A stretch of 5,427 bases of DNA from Acidobacteriaceae bacterium (GTDB lineage: Bacteria; Acidobacteriota; Terriglobia; Terriglobales; Acidobacteriaceae). The notes beneath the pieces were generated by a model. That model was not told where the DNA came from. It saw nothing but the letters and a program-made list of their open reading frames with translations, and did not search any database. Where the stretch lies: contig PMOF01000198.1 in NCBI GenBank assembly GCA_003162495.1, positions 1 to 5,427 of the forward strand, in the 5' to 3' direction. Shown piece by piece: positions 1 to 5,425 of this stretch (within the stretch, counting starts at the first letter, position 1; each line of letters begins with the position of its first letter). The position numbers and the translations under genes were made by a program.

Positions 1-329
1 CTCGCCAGCACCGCCCAACTCAGCACCGCAAACACGCCCGCCGCTATCACCAGTCCCGCGAGGCCATGCTTGCTGTAAATCCCGCCACTGGGTGTCTCGG
101 ATCCGCGCGTCAGCAGAATCGCGAACACCACCAGGATCGCCACCGCCCCAATGTAAACCAGAATCTGCGCGAACCCCGCAAACTGCGCGTCGAGTTTCAA
201 AAACAGCAGCGCCAATCCCGCGAAGGCAACTGTTAGGGCCAGCGCACAGTGAACCGTGTTCTTCAGCAGCACCGCCGCCAGGCCGCCCGCCACGGTCAGC
301 GCCGACACCACATAAAACGCAACACTCAT
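1..329 (-). CDS. nuoJ: NADH-quinone oxidoreductase subunit J, 3' end beyond the window
   Basis: Membrane subunit of complex I (ND6/Nqo10 family), which takes part in coupling quinone reduction to ion pumping. About 109 residues are visible, starting MSVAFYVVSALTVAGG; the C-terminal part lies beyond the left edge. Three hydrophobic segments are seen at about residues 3-22, 28-46 and 55-72. The third contains AQILVYIGAVAILVVFAILL, the conserved NuoJ helix that bends at its glycine in known structures. A possible fourth segment begins near residue 90. The ATG start is supported by a GAGGTG ribosome binding site (positions 335-340) five bases upstream, which overlaps the last codons of nuoH. It lies 9 bases after nuoH, so it belongs to the same transcript. 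Identification is firm from the motif and the operon position; the full length is unknown. Confidence 0.93.
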   Translation of the reverse strand, partial: MSVAFYVVSALTVAGGLAAVLLKNTVHCALALTVAFAGLALLFLKLDAQFAGFAQILVYIGAVAILVVFAILLTRGSETPSGGIYSKHGLAGLVIAAGVFAVLSWAVLA

Positions 330-338
330 CGGCACACC

Positions 339-1514
339 TCACTCCGCATACCGGTATCTCCTTGGGCCGAAGTGTTCTCTATGCATCCCCAGTCGCCCCA
401 TCACCACGTAAGCCGCCAGCAATATCGCGGAACACACCACCCACCGCTCCCATCCGACACCCAGAAACCGCCACAGGCCCGCCACCACCAAATTCAGCAG
501 CGAAAGCGGCAGCACAAACTTCCATGCGAAATTCATCAATTGATCCTGACGGAGCCGAGGCAGCGTCCCGCGCACCCAGATGAAGCCGAAAATCGAGAGC
601 ATCACTTTCCCAAAAAACCATATCCACGAGGGTATCCACTGCAGAAACGAAAACGGCGCCGACCATCCGCCCAGAAACAGCGTCGCGCCCAGCGCGGAAA
701 TCGAAAACATGGCCAGATATTCACCCAGAAAAAACAGCGCAAACTTGAAGCCCGAGTATTCCGTAAAATAGCCCGCCACCAGTTCCGACTCGCCCTCCGG
801 CAAATCGAACGGCGATCGATTTGTTTCCGCCGTCCCCGCAACCGCAAACAGCACGAAGCCCGCGAATCCCCACGGCGTAAAAACGTACCAATGCGGAAAC
901 CCGCTGCTGTACTGGTTCTGCGCGGCAACAATGTCTGTCAGCGACAGCGATCCGGTCATCATGACCACCACCACGCTCGCCAGCAGCAGCGGCACCTCGT
1001 AGCTGATCATCTGCGCCACCGCGCGCATCGCGCCCAGCAGCGAATATTTATTCCGGCTCGACCACCCCGCCATGAATATCGAAAGTTCCGTTGATGCGCC
1101 GATGGCAAAGTAGAACAGCAGGCTGGCGTCCATCTTCACCAGCACCATGTTGCGCCCCATCGGCAGCACCGCAAACCCCAGAAACACCGCCACCACCAGC
1201 ACCACCGGAGCCAGAAAATGCACCACCGCATCGGCACTCGTCGGCACAACGTCTTCCTTGGTCAGCGACTTGATCCCGTCCGCAATCGGCTGAAAGAATC
1301 CAAACGGTCCCACGCGATTCGGCCCAATCCGATTCTGTATTCGCCCCAGCCCCTTGCGCTCCAGCACCGTGGTCAGCGCAAAAAGCCCGGGAAACACGCA
1401 CACAATCGCCACCACGCCCAGCACTACGCCGGCCACTGGCTGCAAAGCCGCGGGCAGAAACCCCACGATCCACTGCTGGAGCAGCACGAAGATCTGGTCG
1501 AGCTTTTCGATCAT
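339..1514 (-). CDS. nuoH: NADH-quinone oxidoreductase subunit H
   Basis: Membrane subunit of complex I (ND1/Nqo8 family) that forms the roof of the quinone chamber and links the peripheral arm to the pump. At 391 residues it is within the family range, with about eight membrane segments (for example near 27-48, 99-118, 165-186, 212-229, 256-282, 332-350 and 357-373). Signature stretches are ERKGLGRIQNRIGPNRVGPFG beginning at residue 52, KEDVVP at 86-91, NKYSLLGAMRA at 155-165, the acidic quinone-side loop AETNRSPFDLPEGESEL at 229-245 followed by EYSGFKFALFFLGEY, and RGTLPRLRQDQLM at 315-327. The ATG overlaps the TGA of nuoI in an ATGA junction, implying translational coupling; a GAGAG stretch lies 8 bases upstream inside nuoI. 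In most bacteria nuoH precedes nuoI; here it follows. No missing conserved segment was noticed. Confidence 0.98.
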   Translation of the reverse strand: MIEKLDQIFVLLQQWIVGFLPAALQPVAGVVLGVVAIVCVFPGLFALTTVLERKGLGRIQNRIGPNRVGPFGFFQPIADGIKSLTKEDVVPTSADAVVHFLAPVVLVVAVFLGFAVLPMGRNMVLVKMDASLLFYFAIGASTELSIFMAGWSSRNKYSLLGAMRAVAQMISYEVPLLLASVVVVMMTGSLSLTDIVAAQNQYSSGFPHWYVFTPWGFAGFVLFAVAGTAETNRSPFDLPEGESELVAGYFTEYSGFKFALFFLGEYLAMFSISALGATLFLGGWSAPFSFLQWIPSWIWFFGKVMLSIFGFIWVRGTLPRLRQDQLMNFAWKFVLPLSLLNLVVAGLWRFLGVGWERWVVCSAILLAAYVVMGRLGMHREHFGPRRYRYAE

Positions 1515-2173
1515 GCCTTCGTCTCTCTTTCAGCCGTCAGATCCCCCGCGGGTTGAACCGGCTTCGCGGGTTGCACTTGAACCGCGGCCTGCACCGGCGC
1601 AGCCGCCTTCGCTGCTGCTGCCGCGGCCGCCGCCTTGGCCTTGGCGTCTGCCTTGGCCTTTTCCTCCGCCAGTCGCGCGTCTACTTCCGCCGCTTCGGTC
1701 GGATGAATCTTGTGATAATGCTCATTCGACTTCGCCAGCTCCTTGCGGTCGTAGAGCAACCCCCCGAATCGATCTGTCGTGCTCAGCTCAAATTCCGTGT
1801 CCATCTTGATCGCCTCGAACGGACACACCTCCACGCAGATTTGGCAACTCATGCACACCGATATATCGATGTCGAAACGCGCCGGGTAAAACTGCGGCTT
1901 GCCCAGCGCATCCGGCTTCTTGTCCTTGCTTTTCTCTATGTAAATGCACTGCGGCGGGCACTCTTTTTCGCAAATCTGGCAAGCTACGCAGCGCATGCCC
2001 GCCTCCCAGTCGCTGCCGTCATACAACAGAAACGGAAAATCCCGCGTCGCCTCGATGGGCGCGATCCGCTCTTCAGGATACTGGACCGTCGTCAGTCGCT
2101 CCGCGGACACAAAGCTTCCCGCAAAGTTCCTCGCCGTCTCCGCCAGCCCCTTCAGTATCCCCTCGCCTAACAA
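1511..2173 (-). CDS. nuoI: NADH-quinone oxidoreductase subunit I, two [4Fe-4S] clusters
   Basis: Peripheral-arm ferredoxin-like subunit of complex I (TYKY/Nqo9 family) that passes electrons through clusters N6a and N6b toward NuoB. Two cluster motifs are complete: Cys62, Cys65, Cys68, Cys72-Pro and Cys107, Cys110, Cys113, Cys117-Pro. In this fold the fourth cysteine of each motif binds the other cluster. The start codon is TTG: a strong GGAGG lies five bases upstream, an in-frame TAG (the nuoD stop) closes the frame further up, and the first internal Met is residue 60, too close to the clusters to be the start. Length is 220 residues. After the conserved core (to about 158) there is a roughly 60-residue low-complexity tail: Glu/Lys/Ala to 180, eight alanines at 181-188, then a Pro/Val/Gln/Ala segment. 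It sits 30 bases after nuoD and overlaps nuoH by 4 bases. Confidence 0.97.
   Translation of the reverse strand: MLGEGILKGLAETARNFAGSFVSAERLTTVQYPEERIAPIEATRDFPFLLYDGSDWEAGMRCVACQICEKECPPQCIYIEKSKDKKPDALGKPQFYPARFDIDISVCMSCQICVEVCPFEAIKMDTEFELSTTDRFGGLLYDRKELAKSNEHYHKIHPTEAAEVDARLAEEKAKADAKAKAAAAAAAAKAAAPVQAAVQVQPAKPVQPAGDLTAERETKA
1610..1660 (-). repeat. Low-complexity repeat coding the Lys/Ala tail of NuoI
   Basis: On the plus strand, GCCTTGGCCTT occurs twice exactly (1632-1642 and 1650-1660), 18 bases or six codons apart, and codes Ala-Lys repeats in NuoI. The adjoining bases 1610-1633 encode eight consecutive alanines using mixed GCN codons (GCTGCTGCTG followed by GCG/GCC-type triplets on the plus strand). 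The register is a multiple of three, so unit gain or loss would change tail length without breaking the gene. This is a coding microsatellite-like stretch, not a mobile repeat. Confidence 0.75.
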
Positions 2174-2178
2174 TGAAT

Positions 2179-2183
2179 CCTCC
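2179..2183 (-). promoter_or_regulatory. Ribosome binding site of nuoI (fixes a TTG start)
   Basis: GGAGG on the minus strand, a perfect Shine-Dalgarno core, lies five bases before TTG at 2173. No ATG or GTG is available between the upstream in-frame TAG (2204-2206) and this point, so the site decides the start. A CTG further upstream in frame overlaps the site itself and is unlikely to be used. Confidence 0.8.
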
Positions 2184-2203
2184 AGAACTTCGATCGCTGA
2201 AAA

Positions 2204-3391
2204 CTATCTGTCCACTTCACCCAGCACAATGTCCACGCTTCCAAAAATCAGCACCACATCCGCCACGTTCTGCCCCAGGCACATGTCTTCCAAAATCGTC
2301 AGATTGATCAAGCTGGGCGGCCTCACTCGATAACGATAAGGATTCGGTCCCCCATCGCTGATCAGATAAAAGCCCAGCTCCCCTTTCGGCGCCTCAATCC
2401 GCCCATACGCCTCGCCCGCCTTGGGACGAAAGCCGCGAATCTTCGCCTTCGCGTCCATCACCGGGCCCACCGGAATCTCCTTCAATGCCTGCTCCAGAAT
2501 CTTGATGGACTCGCGCAGCTCCAGCATCCGAATCATGAAGCGGTCATACACGTCCCCATGATCGCCCAGCGGCACGCGAAACTTGAAGCGGTTATAAATC
2601 CCGTATCCATCCACTTTGCGAATGTCATAGTTCACACCGGATGCACGCAGCAACGGGCCGGTCACGCCCGCGTTCACCGCCAGGTCTGGCCGCAGAATAC
2701 CCACGCCCTGGCAACGCGCCATCAAAATTTCGTTGCTGCGCAGCAGTTGCTCGAACTCATCCACAAAGCCCGGCAGTCCCGCTACCACTTTGCGCGTCGC
2801 CTCCAGCCACGCTGCAGAAGCATCCACGCGGCAGCCGCCAAAGCGCATGTAGTTGCACATCATGCGCGCGCCGGTCAGCGCCTCAAACAAATCCAGAATC
2901 TTTTCCCGCTCGCGAAACGCATACATCAGCGGCGTCCCGCTTGCGCCCATCTCCTGAATCAAAAACCCAATCGACGACGCATGATTCACCACCCGAGTCA
3001 GCTCACCCAGAATCACGCGCAGATACTCAGCCCGCTCCGGAACTTCCTGCCCCGTCAGCTTCTCTACAGCCAGCGCATAGGCCCAGTTGTTGGTCAGCGA
3101 ACAAATGTAGTCCAGCCGATCCGTGAACGGCATCGACCCCAGGTAGCTCATTCCCTCGGCAAGTTTTTCATGATTGCGATGCAGATAGCCAAACACCGGC
3201 TTCAACCGGATCACGCGCTCCCCGTCAAGCGCCACATCCATGCGGAACACACCATGCGTGGAAGGATGATGCGGCCCCATGGCCAACTCAAGCACCCCTC
3301 CTTCGCCGCTCGGCTCCATCACCGGCGGCCGGTTCCACCCCTCCTGCTTCGCGCCCACCGCGGCATCGAATTCGAGCTTCGCGTCCGTCAT
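2204..3391 (-). CDS. nuoD: NADH-quinone oxidoreductase subunit D
   Basis: Peripheral-arm subunit of complex I (49-kDa/Nqo4 family, related to the large subunit of [NiFe] hydrogenases) that forms the quinone-reduction site with NuoB. Full length, 395 residues, ending in the family's typical GEVDR. Motifs in order: GPHHPSTHGV at 39-48, GYLHRNHEKLAEGMSY at 68-83, DRLDY at 91-95, ILGELTRVVNH at 127-137, MRFGGCRVD at 182-190, GVTGPLLRASGVNYDIRK at 242-259 and GRIEAPKGELGFYLISDGG at 330-348. His46 and Tyr95 are 49 residues apart, the same spacing as the quinone-head ligands His59/Tyr108 of the bovine 49-kDa subunit. The ATG overlaps the nuoC TGA (ATGA), so the two are probably translationally coupled; only a weak GGCGAG precedes the start. 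NuoE, NuoF and NuoG, which often follow NuoD, are not present downstream. Confidence 0.98.
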   Translation of the reverse strand: MTDAKLEFDAAVGAKQEGWNRPPVMEPSGEGGVLELAMGPHHPSTHGVFRMDVALDGERVIRLKPVFGYLHRNHEKLAEGMSYLGSMPFTDRLDYICSLTNNWAYALAVEKLTGQEVPERAEYLRVILGELTRVVNHASSIGFLIQEMGASGTPLMYAFREREKILDLFEALTGARMMCNYMRFGGCRVDASAAWLEATRKVVAGLPGFVDEFEQLLRSNEILMARCQGVGILRPDLAVNAGVTGPLLRASGVNYDIRKVDGYGIYNRFKFRVPLGDHGDVYDRFMIRMLELRESIKILEQALKEIPVGPVMDAKAKIRGFRPKAGEAYGRIEAPKGELGFYLISDGGPNPYRYRVRPPSLINLTILEDMCLGQNVADVVLIFGSVDIVLGEVDR

Positions 3392-4077
3392 TGCTCGCCG
3401 CCCGTCGCTTCGTGCCCCGCTGCCCCGGCAGTCGCATGCGCCGCGCGGTGCGCCTCTGCCCTTTTCAGCACGTCATCGTGCGCCGTCGGCTCGTATTCAA
3501 AGTCATCCGGCTCCACATAATCCCGCCGCATCGGATGATCCTTGAATCCATCCCACATCAGCAGCCGCCGCAAATCCGGGTGCCCGCTAAACACAATGCC
3601 GTACAGATCCCAAATCTCCCGCTCCTGAAATTCCGCGGACCGCCACACCGGCGTCAGCGACGGCAGTTCCGCCTGGTCCGTCCGATTCAGGGTCCGCATC
3701 CGCAACACCAGCGGCCCCTGCTTCAGCGACATCGAGTACAGGTGATACACAGCCTCCAGGCAACCGGGCTCCACGCGCTTCCGCGTCTCTTCCACCGTTT
3801 CTTGCGCCGTCTGTTCAACGCCGTCCTCAACCTTCGTCACTTCGCGCGTCACTTTAACTTTTTCCGCTATCTCTTTGTCCGGCCAATCCACTCCAGTCAC
3901 GTTTGACAGATAATCAAACTTCAGTCCATCGCGCAGAAACGTCGCCACCTCGATCGCACGGCTTGGCGTCAATCGCAGCGAGTGTTGCCCGCTCACGCTT
4001 GGGTTGGCCACAATCTCCACCCGCGCGTCCGGCACCGCCGCCTCAATTGCCGCTTTGATTTCCTCAACCGTCTTCAA
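3388..4077 (-). CDS. nuoC: NADH-quinone oxidoreductase subunit C
   Basis: Peripheral-arm subunit of complex I (30-kDa/Nqo5 family), a structural partner of NuoD; no cofactor is expected. It is separate from NuoD here, unlike the NuoCD fusion of E. coli. 229 residues. The family signature is clear: FDYLSNVTGVDWPD at 54-67, EAVYHLYSM at 108-116, then WRSAEFQEREIWDLYGIVF at 145-163, GHPDLRRLLMWDGF at 165-178 and HPMRRDY at 181-187. Between the DWPD and YHLYS strands lies a charged insertion at about residues 69-107, rich in Glu, Lys, Val and Thr. The last 30 residues are an Ala/His-rich tail. The start is TTG: an in-frame TAG lies upstream, AGGGG precedes it by 8 bases, and the first internal Met is only at residue 116. 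It overlaps nuoD by 4 bases. Confidence 0.97.
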   Translation of the reverse strand: MKTVEEIKAAIEAAVPDARVEIVANPSVSGQHSLRLTPSRAIEVATFLRDGLKFDYLSNVTGVDWPDKEIAEKVKVTREVTKVEDGVEQTAQETVEETRKRVEPGCLEAVYHLYSMSLKQGPLVLRMRTLNRTDQAELPSLTPVWRSAEFQEREIWDLYGIVFSGHPDLRRLLMWDGFKDHPMRRDYVEPDDFEYEPTAHDDVLKRAEAHRAAHATAGAAGHEATGGEQ

Positions 4078-4082
4078 TCGAA

Positions 4083-4124
4083 TAGCCCCTAGCTATGTCC
4101 TTAGTCCCTTAGTCTCTAGTCCCT
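4083..4124. repeat. Degenerate 7-8 bp tandem repeat in the nuoB-nuoC spacer
   Basis: On the plus strand the spacer contains TAGCCCCT (4083-4090), three bases, TATGTCCT (4094-4101), TAGTCCCT (4102-4109), TAGTCTC (4110-4116) and TAGTCCCT (4117-4124). The consensus is TAGTCCC(T), read as (A)GGGACTA in the nuo mRNA. The same unit fills the nuoA-nuoB spacer. It occupies most of the 57 bases between the genes, and its unit nearest nuoC supplies the AGGGG that precedes the nuoC start. Function unknown. Confidence 0.75.
4086..4090 (-). promoter_or_regulatory. Probable ribosome binding site of nuoC (TTG start)
   Basis: AGGGG on the minus strand lies eight bases before the TTG at 4077. It is a partial match to the Shine-Dalgarno consensus and forms part of the last spacer repeat unit. 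Together with the in-frame TAG slightly upstream and the lack of any ATG or GTG in between, it supports TTG as the start. Confidence 0.55.
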
Positions 4125-4134
4125 CGCTGGTCCG

Positions 4135-4749
4135 TCACCGAATCACAACAGGCACCGTCCACACGCCCGGATTCGATGTCGGCTCCAGATCGTGCTCGCC
4201 CTGCACCGGCACGGGAAACTCGCCCTGCGCCTCCGCATCCAGGTGCCGCGGGCGTCCCTCCCCGGTCAGCGGTTGCGCATCAATCTTTTTTTGCAGCGTC
4301 ATAAACGCCTGAAGCAGCGCCTCCGGCCGCGGCGGGCACCCAGGAATATGCACGTCCACCGGAATGTACCGATCGATCCCTTTCAGCACGTTGTAACCCT
4401 GCTTGAACGGCCCACCCGAAATCGCGCACGCACCCATCGCTATCACATACTTCGGCTCCGCCATCTGGTTATAAAGGCGCACCACCTGCGGCGCCATTTT
4501 CTTGGTCACCGTGCCTGAAATGATCATCAAATCCGCCTGCCGCGGCGACGGCCGAAACACTTCCGCTCCAAACCGCGCCAGGTCGTAGCGCGCCATCGTA
4601 GTCGCAATCATCTCGATCGCGCAGCAGGCCAGCCCAAACTGCATCGGCCAAATCGAGCTTCGACGCCCCCAGTTATAGAGCTCCTCGATGGTCGTCACCA
4701 GCACGCCCTGCTTGCCCAACTCGATCTTCAGTCCCTCTTCAACCGCCAT
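4135..4749 (-). CDS. nuoB: NADH-quinone oxidoreductase subunit B, carries cluster N2
   Basis: Peripheral-arm subunit of complex I (PSST/Nqo6 family) that binds [4Fe-4S] cluster N2, the direct electron donor to quinone. 204 residues. All four N2 ligands are present: the tandem Cys42-Cys43 in GLACCAIEM, Cys108 in [10 protein letters not shown] and Cys138 in [30 protein letters not shown] at 60-79 is also typical. The 66 residues after Cys138 form a longer C-terminal end than in compact family members, Pro/Glu-rich and ending in WTVPVVIR. The ATG is supported by GGGAG (4756-4760) six bases upstream. It is flanked on both sides by spacers made of the same short repeat. Nothing essential is missing. 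Confidence 0.98.
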   Translation of the reverse strand: MAVEEGLKIELGKQGVLVTTIEELYNWGRRSSIWPMQFGLACCAIEMIATTMARYDLARFGAEVFRPSPRQADLMIISGTVTKKMAPQVVRLYNQMAEPKYVIAMGACAISGGPFKQGYNVLKGIDRYIPVDVHIPGCPPRPEALLQAFMTLQKKIDAQPLTGEGRPRHLDAEAQGEFPVPVQGEHDLEPTSNPGVWTVPVVIR

Positions 4750-4771
4750 CGATCGCTCCCAACTTGTTTCC

Positions 4772-4798
4772 TATTCCTAGTCCCTATTCCCTAGTCCC
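4772..4798. repeat. Degenerate 7 bp tandem repeat in the nuoA-nuoB spacer
   Basis: On the plus strand the units are TATTCC (4772-4777), TAGTCCC (4778-4784), TATTCCC (4785-4791) and TAGTCCC (4792-4798), so a TAG unit and a TAT unit alternate with a 14-base period. In the mRNA sense this reads as GGGACTA and GGGAATA units, starting 5 bases after the nuoA stop codon. It matches the repeat in the nuoB-nuoC spacer. It is too short and too close-packed to be CRISPR, and it is not an insertion sequence. Confidence 0.78.
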
Positions 4799-4803
4799 TG
4801 TCT

Positions 4804-5175
4804 TTACGCCCACGTCAACACGCCCTTGCCCCAGGCCCACGCCAGTCCTTCCACCAGCATCAGCACAAACACCAGCATCGCTCCGCACGCCGCTGCGCCG
4901 AGCCCCGTAAATGCCACCGCAAACGGCAGCAGAAATACTGCTTCCACATCGAAGATGAGAAAAATAATGGCATACAGGTAATAAGCCGAGCGGAACTGCA
5001 CCCACGCATCGCCTCTCGACTCCAGGCCGCACTCATAAATCGCGTTCTTGATCTTGTTCGGCTTGGCGGGAGAAAACGCCTTCCCCCACAGCCATGCCAA
5101 TCCCAGCGGGGCCAGGCCGAAGCCCAGCGCCGCCACAAACAAAACCAGCAAAGAAAAATAAGGACTGGATACCAT
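4804..5175 (-). CDS. nuoA: NADH-quinone oxidoreductase subunit A
   Basis: Small membrane subunit of complex I (ND3/Nqo7 family), located beside NuoH and NuoJ near the quinone chamber. 123 residues, the usual length, with three membrane segments at about 8-30, 66-88 and 93-115. The conserved loop and second helix are intact: YECGLES at 47-53, Asp56, then FRSAYYLYAIIFLIFDVEAV at 61-80 with the conserved acidic residues Asp76 and Glu78. Cys49 in YECG matches the position of the mobile-loop cysteine of mammalian ND3. The start chosen is the only in-frame ATG after an upstream TGA; its ribosome binding site is weak (AAGG about 14 bases away). It is the first nuo gene of the cluster here; no convincing sigma-70 promoter could be picked upstream. 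Confidence 0.96.
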   Translation of the reverse strand: MVSSPYFSLLVLFVAALGFGLAPLGLAWLWGKAFSPAKPNKIKNAIYECGLESRGDAWVQFRSAYYLYAIIFLIFDVEAVFLLPFAVAFTGLGAAACGAMLVFVLMLVEGLAWAWGKGVLTWA

Positions 5176-5212
5176 CTTCGAAACGACATCCTTCTGACTT
5201 CAAACTACCAGT

Positions 5213-5232
5213 TTAGGCCTGCTTTTGCCTAA
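5213..5232. repeat. Inverted repeat in the leader upstream of nuoA
   Basis: TTAGGC (5213-5218) and GCCTAA (5227-5232) form a perfect 6 bp inverted repeat around an 8-base loop, extendable by one G-T pair. It lies about 38 bases before the nuoA start. It lacks a following T run in either direction, so it is not a clear intrinsic terminator. It could be an operator or an mRNA hairpin, or chance; it also covers the stop codon of the upstream remnant reading frame. Confidence 0.35.
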
Positions 5233-5425
5233 GCAGACGCGCCGCTTCTTCGCCATTCGCCGCCATTTTCTGCCCATTCATCCCATCCTGTGAACCGCCC
5301 GCTGCAATGCGTCCGCCGCCTTTGTCTCTTTCGGACCGCATTCCAGCCAGCCGCCTCTCAACCATTCGGTGGAAGACAATGCAGCCCTCGCCCCTGATAC
5401 GGTTGATATGCCCCTCGGCCTGCTC
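5213..5425 (-). pseudogene. Possible transposase remnant or unrecognised gene tail upstream of nuoA
   Basis: The roughly 250 bases before nuoA hold no intact gene. One minus-strand frame is open from the right edge to a TAA, giving 70 visible residues. It begins EQAEGHINRIR, which resembles the (N)GQxEGHINRIK motif near the C-terminus of ISL3-family transposases. The residues expected next in that family (a KRxMYGRA-like motif) do not follow in any minus-strand frame. Instead comes a Gly/Arg-rich, then Ala/Glu-rich tail ending in LLRQKQA. This could be a decayed or truncated transposase, or the true C-terminus of an unrelated protein whose body lies outside the window. A second minus-strand frame is also open for 48 codons, so the open frame alone is weak evidence of coding. 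Confidence 0.3.

Noticed and set aside
249..1094. Plus-strand open frame of 281 codons opposite nuoH and nuoJ
   Set aside because: His/Arg/Gln-rich shadow translation across two real genes; it has no recognisable domain and crosses the nuoH-nuoJ junction.
1553..2170. Plus-strand open frame of 205 codons opposite nuoI
   Set aside because: Arg/Leu-rich antisense shadow of a gene with two complete ferredoxin motifs; no domain of its own.
2558..3520. Long plus-strand open frame of 320 codons opposite nuoD
   Set aside because: It is antisense to a clearly conserved nuoD, is rich in His, Arg, Gln and Pro as expected of a shadow frame in GC-rich DNA, and matches no family I recognise.
4083..4798. 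CRISPR array
   Set aside because: Units are only 7-8 bp, directly tandem with no unique spacers, and lie in two separate intergenic gaps.
4860..5189. Alternative minus-strand frame over nuoA beginning at an ATG slightly upstream
   Set aside because: It reads out of frame through nuoA; the NuoA frame has the conserved membrane segments and acidic residues, this one is Trp/Arg/Cys-rich without motifs.
5213..5232. Intrinsic terminator upstream of nuoA
   Set aside because: The stem is only 6 bp and neither side is followed by a T run.
5176..5260. Sigma-70 promoter for nuoA
   Set aside because: Candidate -10 boxes such as TAAACT (minus strand, 5210-5215) have no acceptable -35 box at 16-18 bases, so none can be supported from sequence alone.
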